Origin: Chondrilla cf. caribensis
Lineage: Eukaryota > Porifera > Demospongiae > Chondrillida > Chondrillidae
Length of the DNA: 64,000 nucleotides
Assembly: GCA_964020155.1 (NCBI GenBank)
Contig: OZ026564.1
Location: 1,412,611-1,476,610 of the forward strand
Reading direction: 5' to 3'
This document shows, in pieces, positions 1 through 11,800 of this stretch. The translations under genes and the position numbers were made by a program. The notes beneath the pieces were generated by a model. It ran no database searches. It was not told where the DNA came from and saw only the letters and a program-made list of their open reading frames with translations. Within the stretch, counting starts at the first letter, position 1; every line of letters begins with the position of its first letter.

Positions 1-410
1 ATACACAAGTATATTGCATACACCTGTGTTAAAGGACGGACACCAAAAGTGCCACAGCTTAAGTGCTTCTGACCAAAGGTGACAATAATACTGCTTTTAC
101 AGGCAGTCTATTTACAGCTGTTGATGTCCATAATCGGTTACATAGTGACATATCAATTAACTTATGTTTCCCTCCTCAATCTTAATTTTTTTTATGACAT
201 GCTGATTTACTTATATGAACACGCAATGACAATTTGTAAATGATTGATTGGATTAAGGTAATAGGAATTACGTAATCTAATCACAGTACATGTGGCATGA
301 GTGTCAATAGTTCCTTTCCTCTTTGACAAAAGTAGCTATGCATGTACACGCATATACAGTATGTACTTTCATACCTTTCATTCTACATGTTATCTGTCTA
401 TGACTAATAG

Positions 411-1278
411 GAAATACAATCAGATTTGAAAATGGGAATTATAGGACGGATGAATCAGTAGGGGATTTCACAGGAGTACGCCTTGCTATTGACCAACCTT
501 TTGCTGAGGATACCAGAGTTACTATGTCCTTTGAAGACATCTCAGTTAATGTATCTGGTCAGTGCAATATCAAAATAAACACAATGTCCCTTGGGGCAAT
601 ATTATTACCAACACCTTGAGAACTTAAGATAGCAAGATCATACAGTTGGAAGAAATAGACCATTGAACTATACTGCAATCCCATTAAACTATGGAAACCA
701 CTATAATAAGGACACTATTATTTGTTCCAGTGTGGACCACTGTCAATAAAGTGTTTTGATAACCTCAGAATGGAAGCAACCTCTGTAATGAGAAATCAAA
801 ATGACATGCGTATGTTCCTAAGGTGTCTGTTGAAGTTAAATTTTCTCAGCACTAATATTCTGTTCATCAACAGCAGCTGTATAGATTTTGAAGCAGATAT
901 ACGTACATACATACATAACAACTACATAGCGTGAAGGGATAATTTTGATAGTGTATATACTTACCAGCTTCTTTCATCTCAGTCTGAACTTCTTTACAAT
1001 CAGGTCAATATGATTTTTAATTCAAATTGTCTTAATATCTTGCTGAACAGGGGGCTCGAACATTACAGCTTCTGGTGTCGATTATGGAAACAGTGTTGTT
1101 GTGGTAATATTCCCAGCAGGGTCAAGGCTTTCAAGCTATGCAAACATCCCAATTGCCAATGACCGTGTTCCAGAAGATGATGAGCATTTCAAGGCTACAT
1201 TTGAAATACCTGGAGGATACAGAAATCTGAATAAGGGTGACCCCGAAGAAGCAGTAATTACTATTGAAGATGTCACAG
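411..1278 (+). CDS. RTK-1 Calx-beta domain A (two half-exons 411-557 and 1051-1278)
   Basis: The first exon (49 codons) encodes the N-terminal half: RFENGNYRTDESVG, then a GVRL strand and a closing SFEDI. The second (76 codons) encodes the C-terminal half, with GVDYGN, a TFPAGS-like strand, the acidic ANDRVPEDDEHF turn and the final TIEDVTG. In Calx-beta domains these acidic positions bind calcium. Both exons begin after AG and end before GT in phase 1. The pair recurs at 4561-5570 as part of a tandem segmental duplication. Confidence 0.8.
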
Positions 1279-2714
1279 GTTAGACACAGTGTGTGTTAGT
1301 GTGTACGTGTGATTCAAAAATATCCATGACACAGGTAGGTATACTTAAAATCCTGCCTCATTCACTGATCATGCCACACGCCAAAGCATTATGCATTGTA
1401 ATGTCAACCCTACTGTTACAGTAATTATAGCTAGCCTAAGAGTGAAATTGAAGTTTAGATAGCCCAGATGTATCCAACTTACATCAAAAATCTACTATGT
1501 ACGTATATTATGGGAATACCAAACTCAACTAATGGTCCTTTAAAAACAAAACGATACTGCTGAGTATTATACACTGAAGTGTCAAACTTGATTAACACCT
1601 GAATTATCTGATAAATTTTAAAGGAAATAAACATGATTGTATAAATAAGGGTTGACCGCGGATTTGTTTCAATGACAACACGTACATACGTTACAGGTCA
1701 CGGAAAACGTATGTTTTTCTGCATCTGATGACATGGATTTCCGCATATATATGCTGGCACGGATATTCCAGGAAGCCCTCAAAAATTCGTCATGTCCGTA
1801 TGTGGTGTGCTGCGCATTTATGTAAACATTGAGACAGTAATTGCCACTTATCACCCAATTCATTTACCTACGTATAATTATCACACATAACAAAAAGATA
1901 ATATCAGCTAAAATACGTATTTTAAAGTTTAAGGACAATAATTACACGTGTATAATACAAAATATGAATAATGTAACAAAGTTAAGTATGTTAATATCCT
2001 GTTGGACCACCGTCCTCCTCAAAAACTAGTGGTAGTACCTTGTTAAGGTGGTCGATGTACCTGGTGCAAACATCTGGTGTCAGTTTTTCCAGAAGGCTTT
2101 TATTCCTATCTTCAATTCGGCTAGATTCTTCGGCTTATACTTGTCCCTCAAGTAACACTTCATGGATCCCCAAATCTTCTCAATTGGATTAAGATCGGGA
2201 CTTTTGGTAGGGCTAGTTCACCAAACAATCTCATTCTGCTGGAAGAATCCACAAATATAGCAACTTGTGTGTTTAGGATCATTGTCCTGATATAAACAAT
2301 GGCTGTCAGGAAGGTGCTTGCGTATGATAGGGATCAATGACTCTCAGAATGTCCCCATACACAGTGGCTATCATGATTCCATGACAGATGACAATTTTCA
2401 TGGCACCTCTCTTACAGATTCCTCCCCAAATATATAAACTTTCTGAGGGTGATTGAACTTGTACTTCATCTTCCTTGGTGCTCCTCTCCAGAGAAAACAT
2501 TTTTCACAGTGGTTATCCAACTGCACAGTGGATTTGTCCGTAAAAATGACGTTGTTGAAATATTCCTCCTCCAACAAGCACTGTTTGCACCACTCTACTC
2601 TTTTGAGTTTATTACTCTCCTGAATAGCTTGATAGTATCTTGCCGTACCAAACATCCATCCTAGGTCCTGCCTTGCCCTTCTATAAAAGCCACTATTACT
2701 GAAATTCTTGGTGT

Positions 2715-2793
<79 letters not shown>

Positions 2794-2801
2794 GTGTGTA
2801 C

Positions 2802-2869
<68 letters not shown>

Positions 2870-5800
2870 GTGTGTGCTGCCAAAGATGAACAGTATGTGT
2901 GCAATAAGAGTCTAACATGCAAAATAATCGATGACCCAGGTATGCATGTGGTAGTTGTCTATATCAACAGTGTGATTGCAGTTAATCACTTTAGTGTATT
3001 TTTTCATGCTTGCAATTCAGTTGTGGTAGTTGAATTTAACCAAACGAGATATTCTGTTGACGAGGATGCCGGGTTTGCCAATATAACTGTTGTATCAGGC
3101 ATCCCTACACCTGATAAATTCAGTGTGGACGTGTTGTTCACTGATGGGACTGCTACTGGTGAGTGCATATATGTATGTGCAGTGTACATGTGTACCTTTG
3201 GGAAGGATGCACAGGGAATGGATCCATCAATCCTGCATATCCTTCCTAAAGGCAATATAAATAACATGCATCCTAATTAACCATACATGCATGGGATATG
3301 TATCCCTGTCAGTCACTTTGATGCTGCCACTGGTGCATCTGCTGTAATTTTCAAATTATTATCAGTACATGGTAACTGATAGAGAAATTGATCAATCACT
3401 GGAAGTAATCAAGAGGACATAACCCAGAAACTAATCTGGGACCCAGTTTAACAGACTAAGTAGTCTTATGATATATAGCATAGTCACATAATAGATGAGA
3501 GTCTTACTTATTATCCAGAACCTTCGCTCCATGGGTTCAAGAGTACCTGTAATATGGAAAGGATTCGAAAGACTCCACATCCCATCTATTATATGACTAC
3601 TTAGTCTTATTAGACTCATCATATAATAGATGGGATTTGGTGTTTAGGAACCATTTCCATATTACAGGTACTCTTGAACCCATGGAGTGAAGGTTCTGGG
3701 TAATAAGGCGGGGGTGGTCTCCTATTCAAATAACTTCCTGTGCTTAATCAATTTGCTTGGACTATTAACCAAAATAAGATCGGAAATGAAAATCAATTGA
3801 TTAATCGATTAATCACTCAATTGTCACAGCATTGGTTGCCACCGTTAACAATGCATGTAGCGAGGATCCAATGAACATCACAACATTACCTGGTATCGTG
3901 TCTCACATACAGCCTCAGTGGACTACACCTCGACACCAGTGGTGGCAACATTTGCTAAAGGAACATCATTAGCTACAATACAAGTACCAATCATTGATGA
4001 CAATCAATTTGAACGTGATGAAGACTTCCGAGCAGCAATATCGGTTCCTGGGAACATTACTGGTGCAAAAGTGACAAAGGGTACTAAAGATGAGGCTCAG
4101 GTGACCATTTTGGACCAAGGTGAAACCATCTGTCATCAGAGTTATTTAATGCACTGATTATTATACACAAGTATATTGCATACACCTGTGTTAAAGGACG
4201 GACACCAAAAGTGCCACAGCTTAAGTGCTTCTGACCAAAGGTGACAATAATACTGCTTTTACAGGCAGTCTATTTACAGCTGTTGATGTCCATAATCAGT
4301 TACATAGTGACATATCAATTAATTTTTTTTCCCTCCTTAATCTTATTAATTTCATAACATGCTGATTTACGTATATTAACACACAATTGCAATTTGTACA
4401 TGATTAATAGGAATTACGTACTAATAAAATCACAGTACATGTGGCATGAGTGTCAATAGTTCCTTGCCTCTGTGACACAAGTAACTATGTACGTACACAC
4501 ATATACAGTATCTTCTTTCACACCTTTTCATTCTACATGTTGTCTGTCTATGACTAATAGGAAATACAATCAGATTTGAAAATGGGAATTATAGAACGGA
4601 TGAATCAGTAGGGGATTTCACAGGAGTACGCCTTGTTGCTAATCAACCTTTTGCTGAGGATACCAGAGTTACTATGTCCTTTGAAGACATCTCAGCCAAT
4701 GTATCTGGTCAGTGCTATATCAATATAAACACAATGTCCCTTGGGGCAATATTATTACCAACACCTTGAGAACTTAAGATGGCAAGATCATACAGTTGGA
4801 AGAAATAGACCATTGAGTTACAGTGCAACCCCATTAAACTATAGAAACCACTATAATAAGGACATTATTATGTTTCTAGTGTGGCAATAAAGTGTTTTGT
4901 ACATATGTTCCCAAGGTGTTTGTTTAAGTTAAATTTTCTCAGCATTAATATTCTGTTCATCAACAGCAGATGTATAATATAGATTTTGAAGCAAATATAC
5001 ATACATACATACATATTTATGTATACAGTGGCACCTCTCTACTAAGGACACTTTGGGACCTTAGTCCTTATTACAGAGGTGTCCTCAATTCAGAGGTCAC
5101 TTAATACACCATAGTACTACACTGGGACACAGAATGGTGTCCTTATTATAGAGGTTTCTGCAATTCAGAGGTTTGTAATAGAGAGGTTCCACTGTATCAG
5201 GTACATACATACATAACAACTACAGAGTGTGAAGGGATAATTTTGACAGTGTACTTACTAGCTTCTTTCATCTCAGTCTTAACTTGTTCACAATCAGGTC
5301 AATATGATTTTTATTTCAAATTGTCAATATCTTGCTGAACAGGTGGTCCAGACATTACAGTTTCTGGTGTCGATTATGGAAACAGTGTTGCTGTGGTAAC
5401 ATTCCCAGCAGGGTCAAGGTTTTCAAGCTATGCAAACATCCTAATTGCCAATGACCGTGTTCCAGAAGGTGATGAGCAGTTCAATGCAACATTCGAACTA
5501 CCTGGAGGATACAGGAATCTGAATAAGGGTGACCCCGAGGAAGCAGTCATTACTATTGAAGATGTCACAGGTTAGACACATTGGGTGTGTTAGTGATATG
5601 TGTGTATTCAAAAATATCCATGTCACAGGTAGGTACACTTAAAATCCTGCCTCATTCACTGATCATGCCACATGGCAAAGCATCATGCATCTTAACGTCA
5701 ACCCTACTGTTACAGTAATTATAGCTAGCCTAAGGGTGAAATTGAAGTTTAGATAGCCCAGATGTATCCAACTTATATCAGAAATCTAATATGTACGTAT

Positions 5801-8800
5801 AGTATGGGAATACCAAACTCAACTAATGGTCCTTTAAAAACAAAACGATACTGCTGAGTATTATATACTGAAGTGTCAAACTTGATTAACATCTGATTCA
5901 TCTGATAAATTTTGAAAGAAATAAACATGATTGTATAAATAAGGGTTGACCGTTGATTTGTTTCAATGACAACACGTACATACATTACAGGTCACGGAAA
6001 ATGTATGTTTTTCTGCATCTGATGGCATGGATTTCCGCATATATATGCTGGCACGGATATTCCAGGAAGCCCTCAAAAATTCGTCATGTCCGTATGTGGT
6101 GTGCTGCGCATTTATGTAAACATTGAGACAGTAATTGCCACTTATCACCCAATTCATTTACCTACGTATAATTATCATACATAACAAAAAGATAATATCA
6201 GTTTAAGGACAATAATTACACGTGTATAATACAAAATATGAATAATGTAACAAAGTTAAGTATGTTAATATCCTGTTGGACCACCGTCCTCCTCAAAAAC
6301 TAGTGGTAGTACCTTGTTAAGGTGGTCGATGTACCTGGCGCAAACATCTGGTGTCAGTTTTTCCAGAAGGCTTTTATTCCTATCTTCAATTCGGCTAGAT
6401 GCTTCGGCTTATACTTGTCCCTCAAGTAACACTTCATGGATCCCCAAATCGGCACAATTGGATTAAGATCGGGACTTTTGGTAGGGCTAGTTCACCAAAC
6501 AATCTCATTCTGCTGGAAGAATCCACAAATATAGCAACTTGTGTGTTTCGGATCATTGTCCTGATATTATAAACAATTGCTGTCAGGAAGGTGCTTGCGT
6601 ATGAAAGGGATCAATGACTCTCTTAGAATGTCCCCCATACACAGTGGCTGTCATGATTTTTTGAAAGATGACAATTTTTGTGGCGCCTCTCTTACAGATT
6701 CCTCCCCAAATGTAAACCTTCTGAGGTTGATTGAACTTGTACTTCATCTTCCTTGGTGCTCCTCTCCAGTGAAAACACTTTCTACAGTGGTTTTCCAATT
6801 GCACAGTGGATTTGTCCGTAAAAATGACGTTGTTGACATTTTCCTCCTCCAACAAGTACTGTTCGCACCACTCTACTCTTTTGAGATATTACTCTCCCGA
6901 ATAGCTCGACAGTATCTTGCCATACCAAACGTCCATCCTAGGTCCTGCCTTGCCCTGGCTAGAGTGCACAGTGAGTATCTGATGGCTTTACCCCAAAACT
7001 TGTCTTGCATCATGTCCATCAGATCGCTGGCGGTCTGTTCGTCGTTCGACATGGCTTCGTCAATAAATCGGTAATGTTCCTCAAGAACTCTCTTGACACC
7101 TCATTTTCTGGAACAATCTTTGTAGTTTCCTGTCTCCTTCCATCGCTGTATAGTCCTCTGGACTGTCTGGTAACTAGTCTGGACACCTTCTGACTGCATT
7201 ATTCTCTGAATTTGCACTGGAGTCTTCTTGGTGTCGCTCTCGAGGTTTAAGGAGATTATTCTCTTTCTCTGATAATCGGTTAAAGGCATATCACGTTTCA
7301 CGGTCAAAATCGGAATGCTAAGGCAATTCAAAGGACAATGCAGAACATGGCAAGGATTGCATATACATTGGGAGGAATTTCACAGCTCTTTAGGGTGTGA
7401 AGTGGACTCGTGTGTATTATTGACGTAACTATACACAGTAATTCTATTGGTCAACATATTATCTTGTCTATCCAAGTGTGTATCCTCCTTGTTCCCTATA
7501 TCAGTCCTCGCTTTTAAATAGTCTAACACAGTTTGTGATCGTACTTATCTGATCGAATATTCAGCTCAAGAGACTCCAGAGAATGCTTGTTGCCAAGGTA
7601 CAAGTTAAATGGATGGAAGGAAGATCAAAGGGAACACACTCGTGGATTAAACGAAGTGATGTGAAGGAGAAAAGAATAGCGATTGCAGAGACGGTGAAGG
7701 TTTTCCGGGGGAAATCGAAGAGAGTGCATGTTGCCATTGTGAAGGACGATGGGTTGACATCTCCAACTATCCCTACCCAACAGTTACCAGATCCACAACC
7801 AGTGCTTGAAATAAGGTTCGACCTCGGTAGCCCTGCATCAATTCCCGATCAAGTAGAAGAGGTCCAAGTCACCCAGCCACCAATTCAACAAAATTCTGGA
7901 ATAGTATATGAAATGGAGGAGATATTGTAATAAAATGCGAAAGTTATTTTGATACTAGATTCATTTGAAAAAAATATATCTGGACGACTGGATGAATTAG
8001 AGAGACATGTAGCTTCTTTACAGCTGCCAATCCAACCACCACAGATGGACAGGATCATGATACCAGAGCCCGATCCAGTGCCGTTATGCTCCTCGTTTTG
8101 TGTTTCTCCCTTACCAGATGACACATTATATTATCCCCCAAGAAATTGTCTATACCTGCCTTAACGCTGTAAAATCGAGAAGAAATTTAGCAGCCAGGTT
8201 GGCAATAAGAATTTTTCCCGCAGGAGAAAGGATCTGCAGTAACTCATGTGGCCTCTGTGACAAGAAAGCATTGAATGGTGTAAAACTCAAAGCCATTCAC
8301 GGCTTATGCTTAAAGCATTGTCTTTTGGAAAGAATGGAAACTAAAGATTAAGCCGACAAAGACATGAGAATTGCCATTCATTTTGATGAAGTTTGCAGGA
8401 AAACTAAGAGAACGGGAAACAGTGAGAACACTTTTGGATATGTTTAATACGTCATTTTTGCATACGTAAGCATACCATTTCTACCAATTTCATTATTATT
8501 TTTAAAGATAAATGTAGCTTAATTCCCGAGGTGGAGGGGATTTACTGAGCTAGACCAGCCAACATACACATAATTTGATAAGAAGAATGAACATTTTATA
8601 CATTAGTGATTAATCCTTCATTATTGGTAGACATGAAGTTTATAGTTTTCATTGTTTGATCCTGATCCTAAACTAGTAGTGCTCAACTTGGCACCAGTTA
8701 TTAAACTGTATTTAGAGGATCATGACAGAGAGACCAGTTTGGAAAGAAACCTCTGAATTGCGATTAATCAGTGAAGTAACGATTTGCTCTTGTTTCTATA

Positions 8801-11800
8801 TCCTTGCAATTTCAAGGAGGATGGCATAATTGTGAAGGATTTAGTTTAGGATTTAATAATCCATCCTTGTGTTGGAAGGTTAATTGTTGTGGGTTCCGTG
8901 GTAAGAAGAACAATACTTTGTGATTGATCATGGATTCACAAACATTAATTTTAAAAGGCAGATGTGTACTGTCAGGTGGATTTTTTCACCTGACTTTCAA
9001 ACACATTGTAGAGTAACCTGCTTACTTTAAAAAGAACTATAGTATTCATCAAAAGTACTTATTTTCCCCACTTCTTAACACAGGTTATGTTACAATGAGA
9101 TTTGAATATTCATCTTTATTATACACAAGAATCAGTTGGGGTGTTTGTGGGAATCTGTCTTGTTGTTAGCAATCCTTTCGCTAATAATGCAAGTGTTATC
9201 ATCTTCTTTGAAGACATTACAGCCAAAGGTCAGCTCGTACAACATGTGCAACAAACCTTCCCAAACCATTATAGAGTGCAGTTATGCCCTACTGCAAGCC
9301 TCCTTTGTGCAACAAATTTAAACCTTCTCCAACCATGTTCCATATTATTTTGTATTTTTAACAAAGTCTTACAATAATAAAAAGCTACTTGATTCATGGA
9401 ATAGGTAGCTCAGATGTTAGGCATTGGCAAGATGAAGGCATTGACTATAGAAATACTGATGTGGTGGTAACCTTTGAAGCAGGTTCAAATTTTTCAAGTT
9501 GTGCAAGCATTCCTATTGCATTTGACAATATTCTGGAATTGAATGAAACATTCAAAGCTACATTTGAATTACCTGATGGTTACAGGAATCTGAATAAGAC
9601 TGATCCCATGGATGTAGAGATCACTATTGAAGATGAGGGTTTATATGATATAGACAGGTGTGTAACTATAAACTAATAGGTGGGGAAAATGGAAAATGAA
9701 ACCACATTGATGGAATTTGGAAACACTTTCTCAACTGGTGTTGCCAAGTTAATAACCAACTAATAGCTACCAATAAAATGCCTTAGTTTACATATCATTG
9801 TTTTATTGGGTAATGCAGTATATATAAATATATTTATTTCAAGGTCAGAGATTGAGTCTTGTTAAAAAAGACATAAAATATCACAATGTTGACCATTATT
9901 GAGAACACAATGCATCTAATGGTATTAAGTACACTTGCACACACTTGGCTCATTTCAATTGGTTAGTAAAGTTGTTTCACCTGCATGAATTTACTAACCA
10001 ATTTAAATGAGCCGAATGTGTGCGGCTCTCAGAGGCAAGGTTCATAAATAAGTTTCTCTTGTACAAAAATAGGGTGACTCACTTATCTATAATATGATAA
10101 AATATGAATATAGCATAAATCCCAAAGTGGAGTGAATTTGCTGATTTAGACCAGTCGATTTATCTGGTAATTTGATTAGAAGAATAAACAGTTCATACTT
10201 CAATGATTAATCCTTCATTATTAGAAGACATGAAGATCAAAGACATATAATATTTTATAACTTGATTCTGATCTTAAACTAGCAGTACTCTACTTAGAAC
10301 CAGTTACTGAACTGTATTTGTATTACCATGATGAAGAGATCCAGTTCAGAGAATAATATTGGACTTTACAATTGATCACTAAGCAATGATTAGCTCCTTT
10401 TTACAAAATCCTTTAATTTTCTTGAAAGGATGCATATATATGTATGAAGGATTTAGTTTAGGATTTTATTATCCATCTCTGCATGTGTTGGAAGGTTGCT
10501 GTGAGTTCTGTGGTAGGGAGAACAATACTTAGTGACTGATACTTAGTGACTGATTGATCCAGGAACATTAATTTACAAAAATTACATGTGTACTGTTAAG
10601 TATACATTTATTCACCTGCCTTTCCAACAAATCAGAGTACCTTGTTTACTTCAAAAGTACAATTAAGTATTTATCAAAACTACTTATTATTATTCACTCT
10701 GTGTTCATAATACAGGTGATGCTACAATCAGATTTGAAAATTCATCTTATTATACATATGAATCAGTTGGGGTGTTTGAAGAATTACATGAATACTGCCT
10801 TATCCCCCGGTAGATACAGCATCCATAGGAACCATTGAAAATGACAGGACAGTACTCATTACTGCTATCGTTACTGGAATTGTAGCAGTCATAGCAGTCA
10901 GCACTCTACTGGCATGCTTGCTACTTCTGTGTGTGAGAAAAAGGCGTCGACCTTTTAGGTAAGTCAGACCTAGTAAATATGCAGAAGGTGTGTAACATGT
11001 ATCTCCTATTCTCTCCCATGCATTGAACATATTGAATATCACGTATATATCATATATGCAGTAAAAATATTGATTCAGAATTCTATTTCTAGGAAGAAAG
11101 CCACAGTACAAATGCGAGTGGAACATACAGTAAGCAATTGAAAGCTTAACTCCCACAATTAAATGATCCATGCTATTAAAAATATTTTATCTCTAACATG
11201 GAATACTTAGATTATAATTAACAGTGCCATGGAAACCAGTTTTTCCTTGGTGTCTGATGAATGGGAGATGAAGCACAGTGATATAGAAATACAAGGACAC
11301 CTTGGAAAGGGGCAGTTTGGTGATGTTGTGCTTGCATTCCTCAAAAGTACATCCTGCACAAGTAGAGTGAAAAAATACATTAACAGAATGGTGATACAAG
11401 GCGATTCCTTGTCTACATCGAAAACAGTAGCAGTGAAGTATTTAAAGGGTGAGAAAAGTTGTGCAAATTGTTACAGGAATATCTGAACAGTGATTCTGAA
11501 TCAATTATTTTATCATAATATGCACTATTATTATTTGAATCATTGACAACTTTCAATAATAGTGTAGAACACTGCATTATTTATTAAATTAAATATAATA
11601 AATAACATATATATATGTATATGACATTGTGTAATGTAGTTTATTGACCTTACTAGGATTAATTAAATGAATGCCAGTAGATTGACAGACATGTATGTAT
11701 TCAACATCATATATGTTTACCTGAGATAAATAGAATAAATTTCACTTAGCTGAACATTAACATACTAATTATAGCAAATATATGGAAATTATCCAATCCC

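Larger units (their letters stand above)
1..2690. repeat. Tandem segmental duplication, copy 1 (copy 2 at about 4163-6960)
   Basis: Bases from 1 onward match those from 4163 onward through the Calx exon pair, both introns and the 3' half of a Tc1/mariner element. Unit offset is about 4.16 kb. Copy 1 ends abruptly at the GT microsatellite near 2700. Copy 2 continues into the rest of the transposase. Differences are scattered substitutions and small indels, plus one 170-bp element present only in copy 2. The start of copy 1 may lie before the window. Confidence 0.85.
4163..6960. repeat. Tandem segmental duplication, copy 2
   Basis: Second copy of the segment that starts at base 1. It contains Calx exons 4561-4707 and 5343-5570 and the complete 3' half of the Tc1/mariner relic. 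It carries an extra 170-bp element at 5025-5194 that is absent from the equivalent place near base 920. Confidence 0.85.

Noticed and set aside
1669..1863. 64-codon frame repeated at 5963-6157
   Set aside because: Present twice only because of the segmental duplication; no family resemblance and intronic position.
2398..2922. Long Thr-His frames over the GT repeat (and Val-Cys frames on +)
   Set aside because: Pure microsatellite translation; no splice or codon support.
11449..11486. Read-through of the glycine-loop exon past KYLKG
   Set aside because: Donor at 11449 joined to the acceptor before 11804 gives KYLKDD, the normal kinase continuity; RTK-2 agrees.
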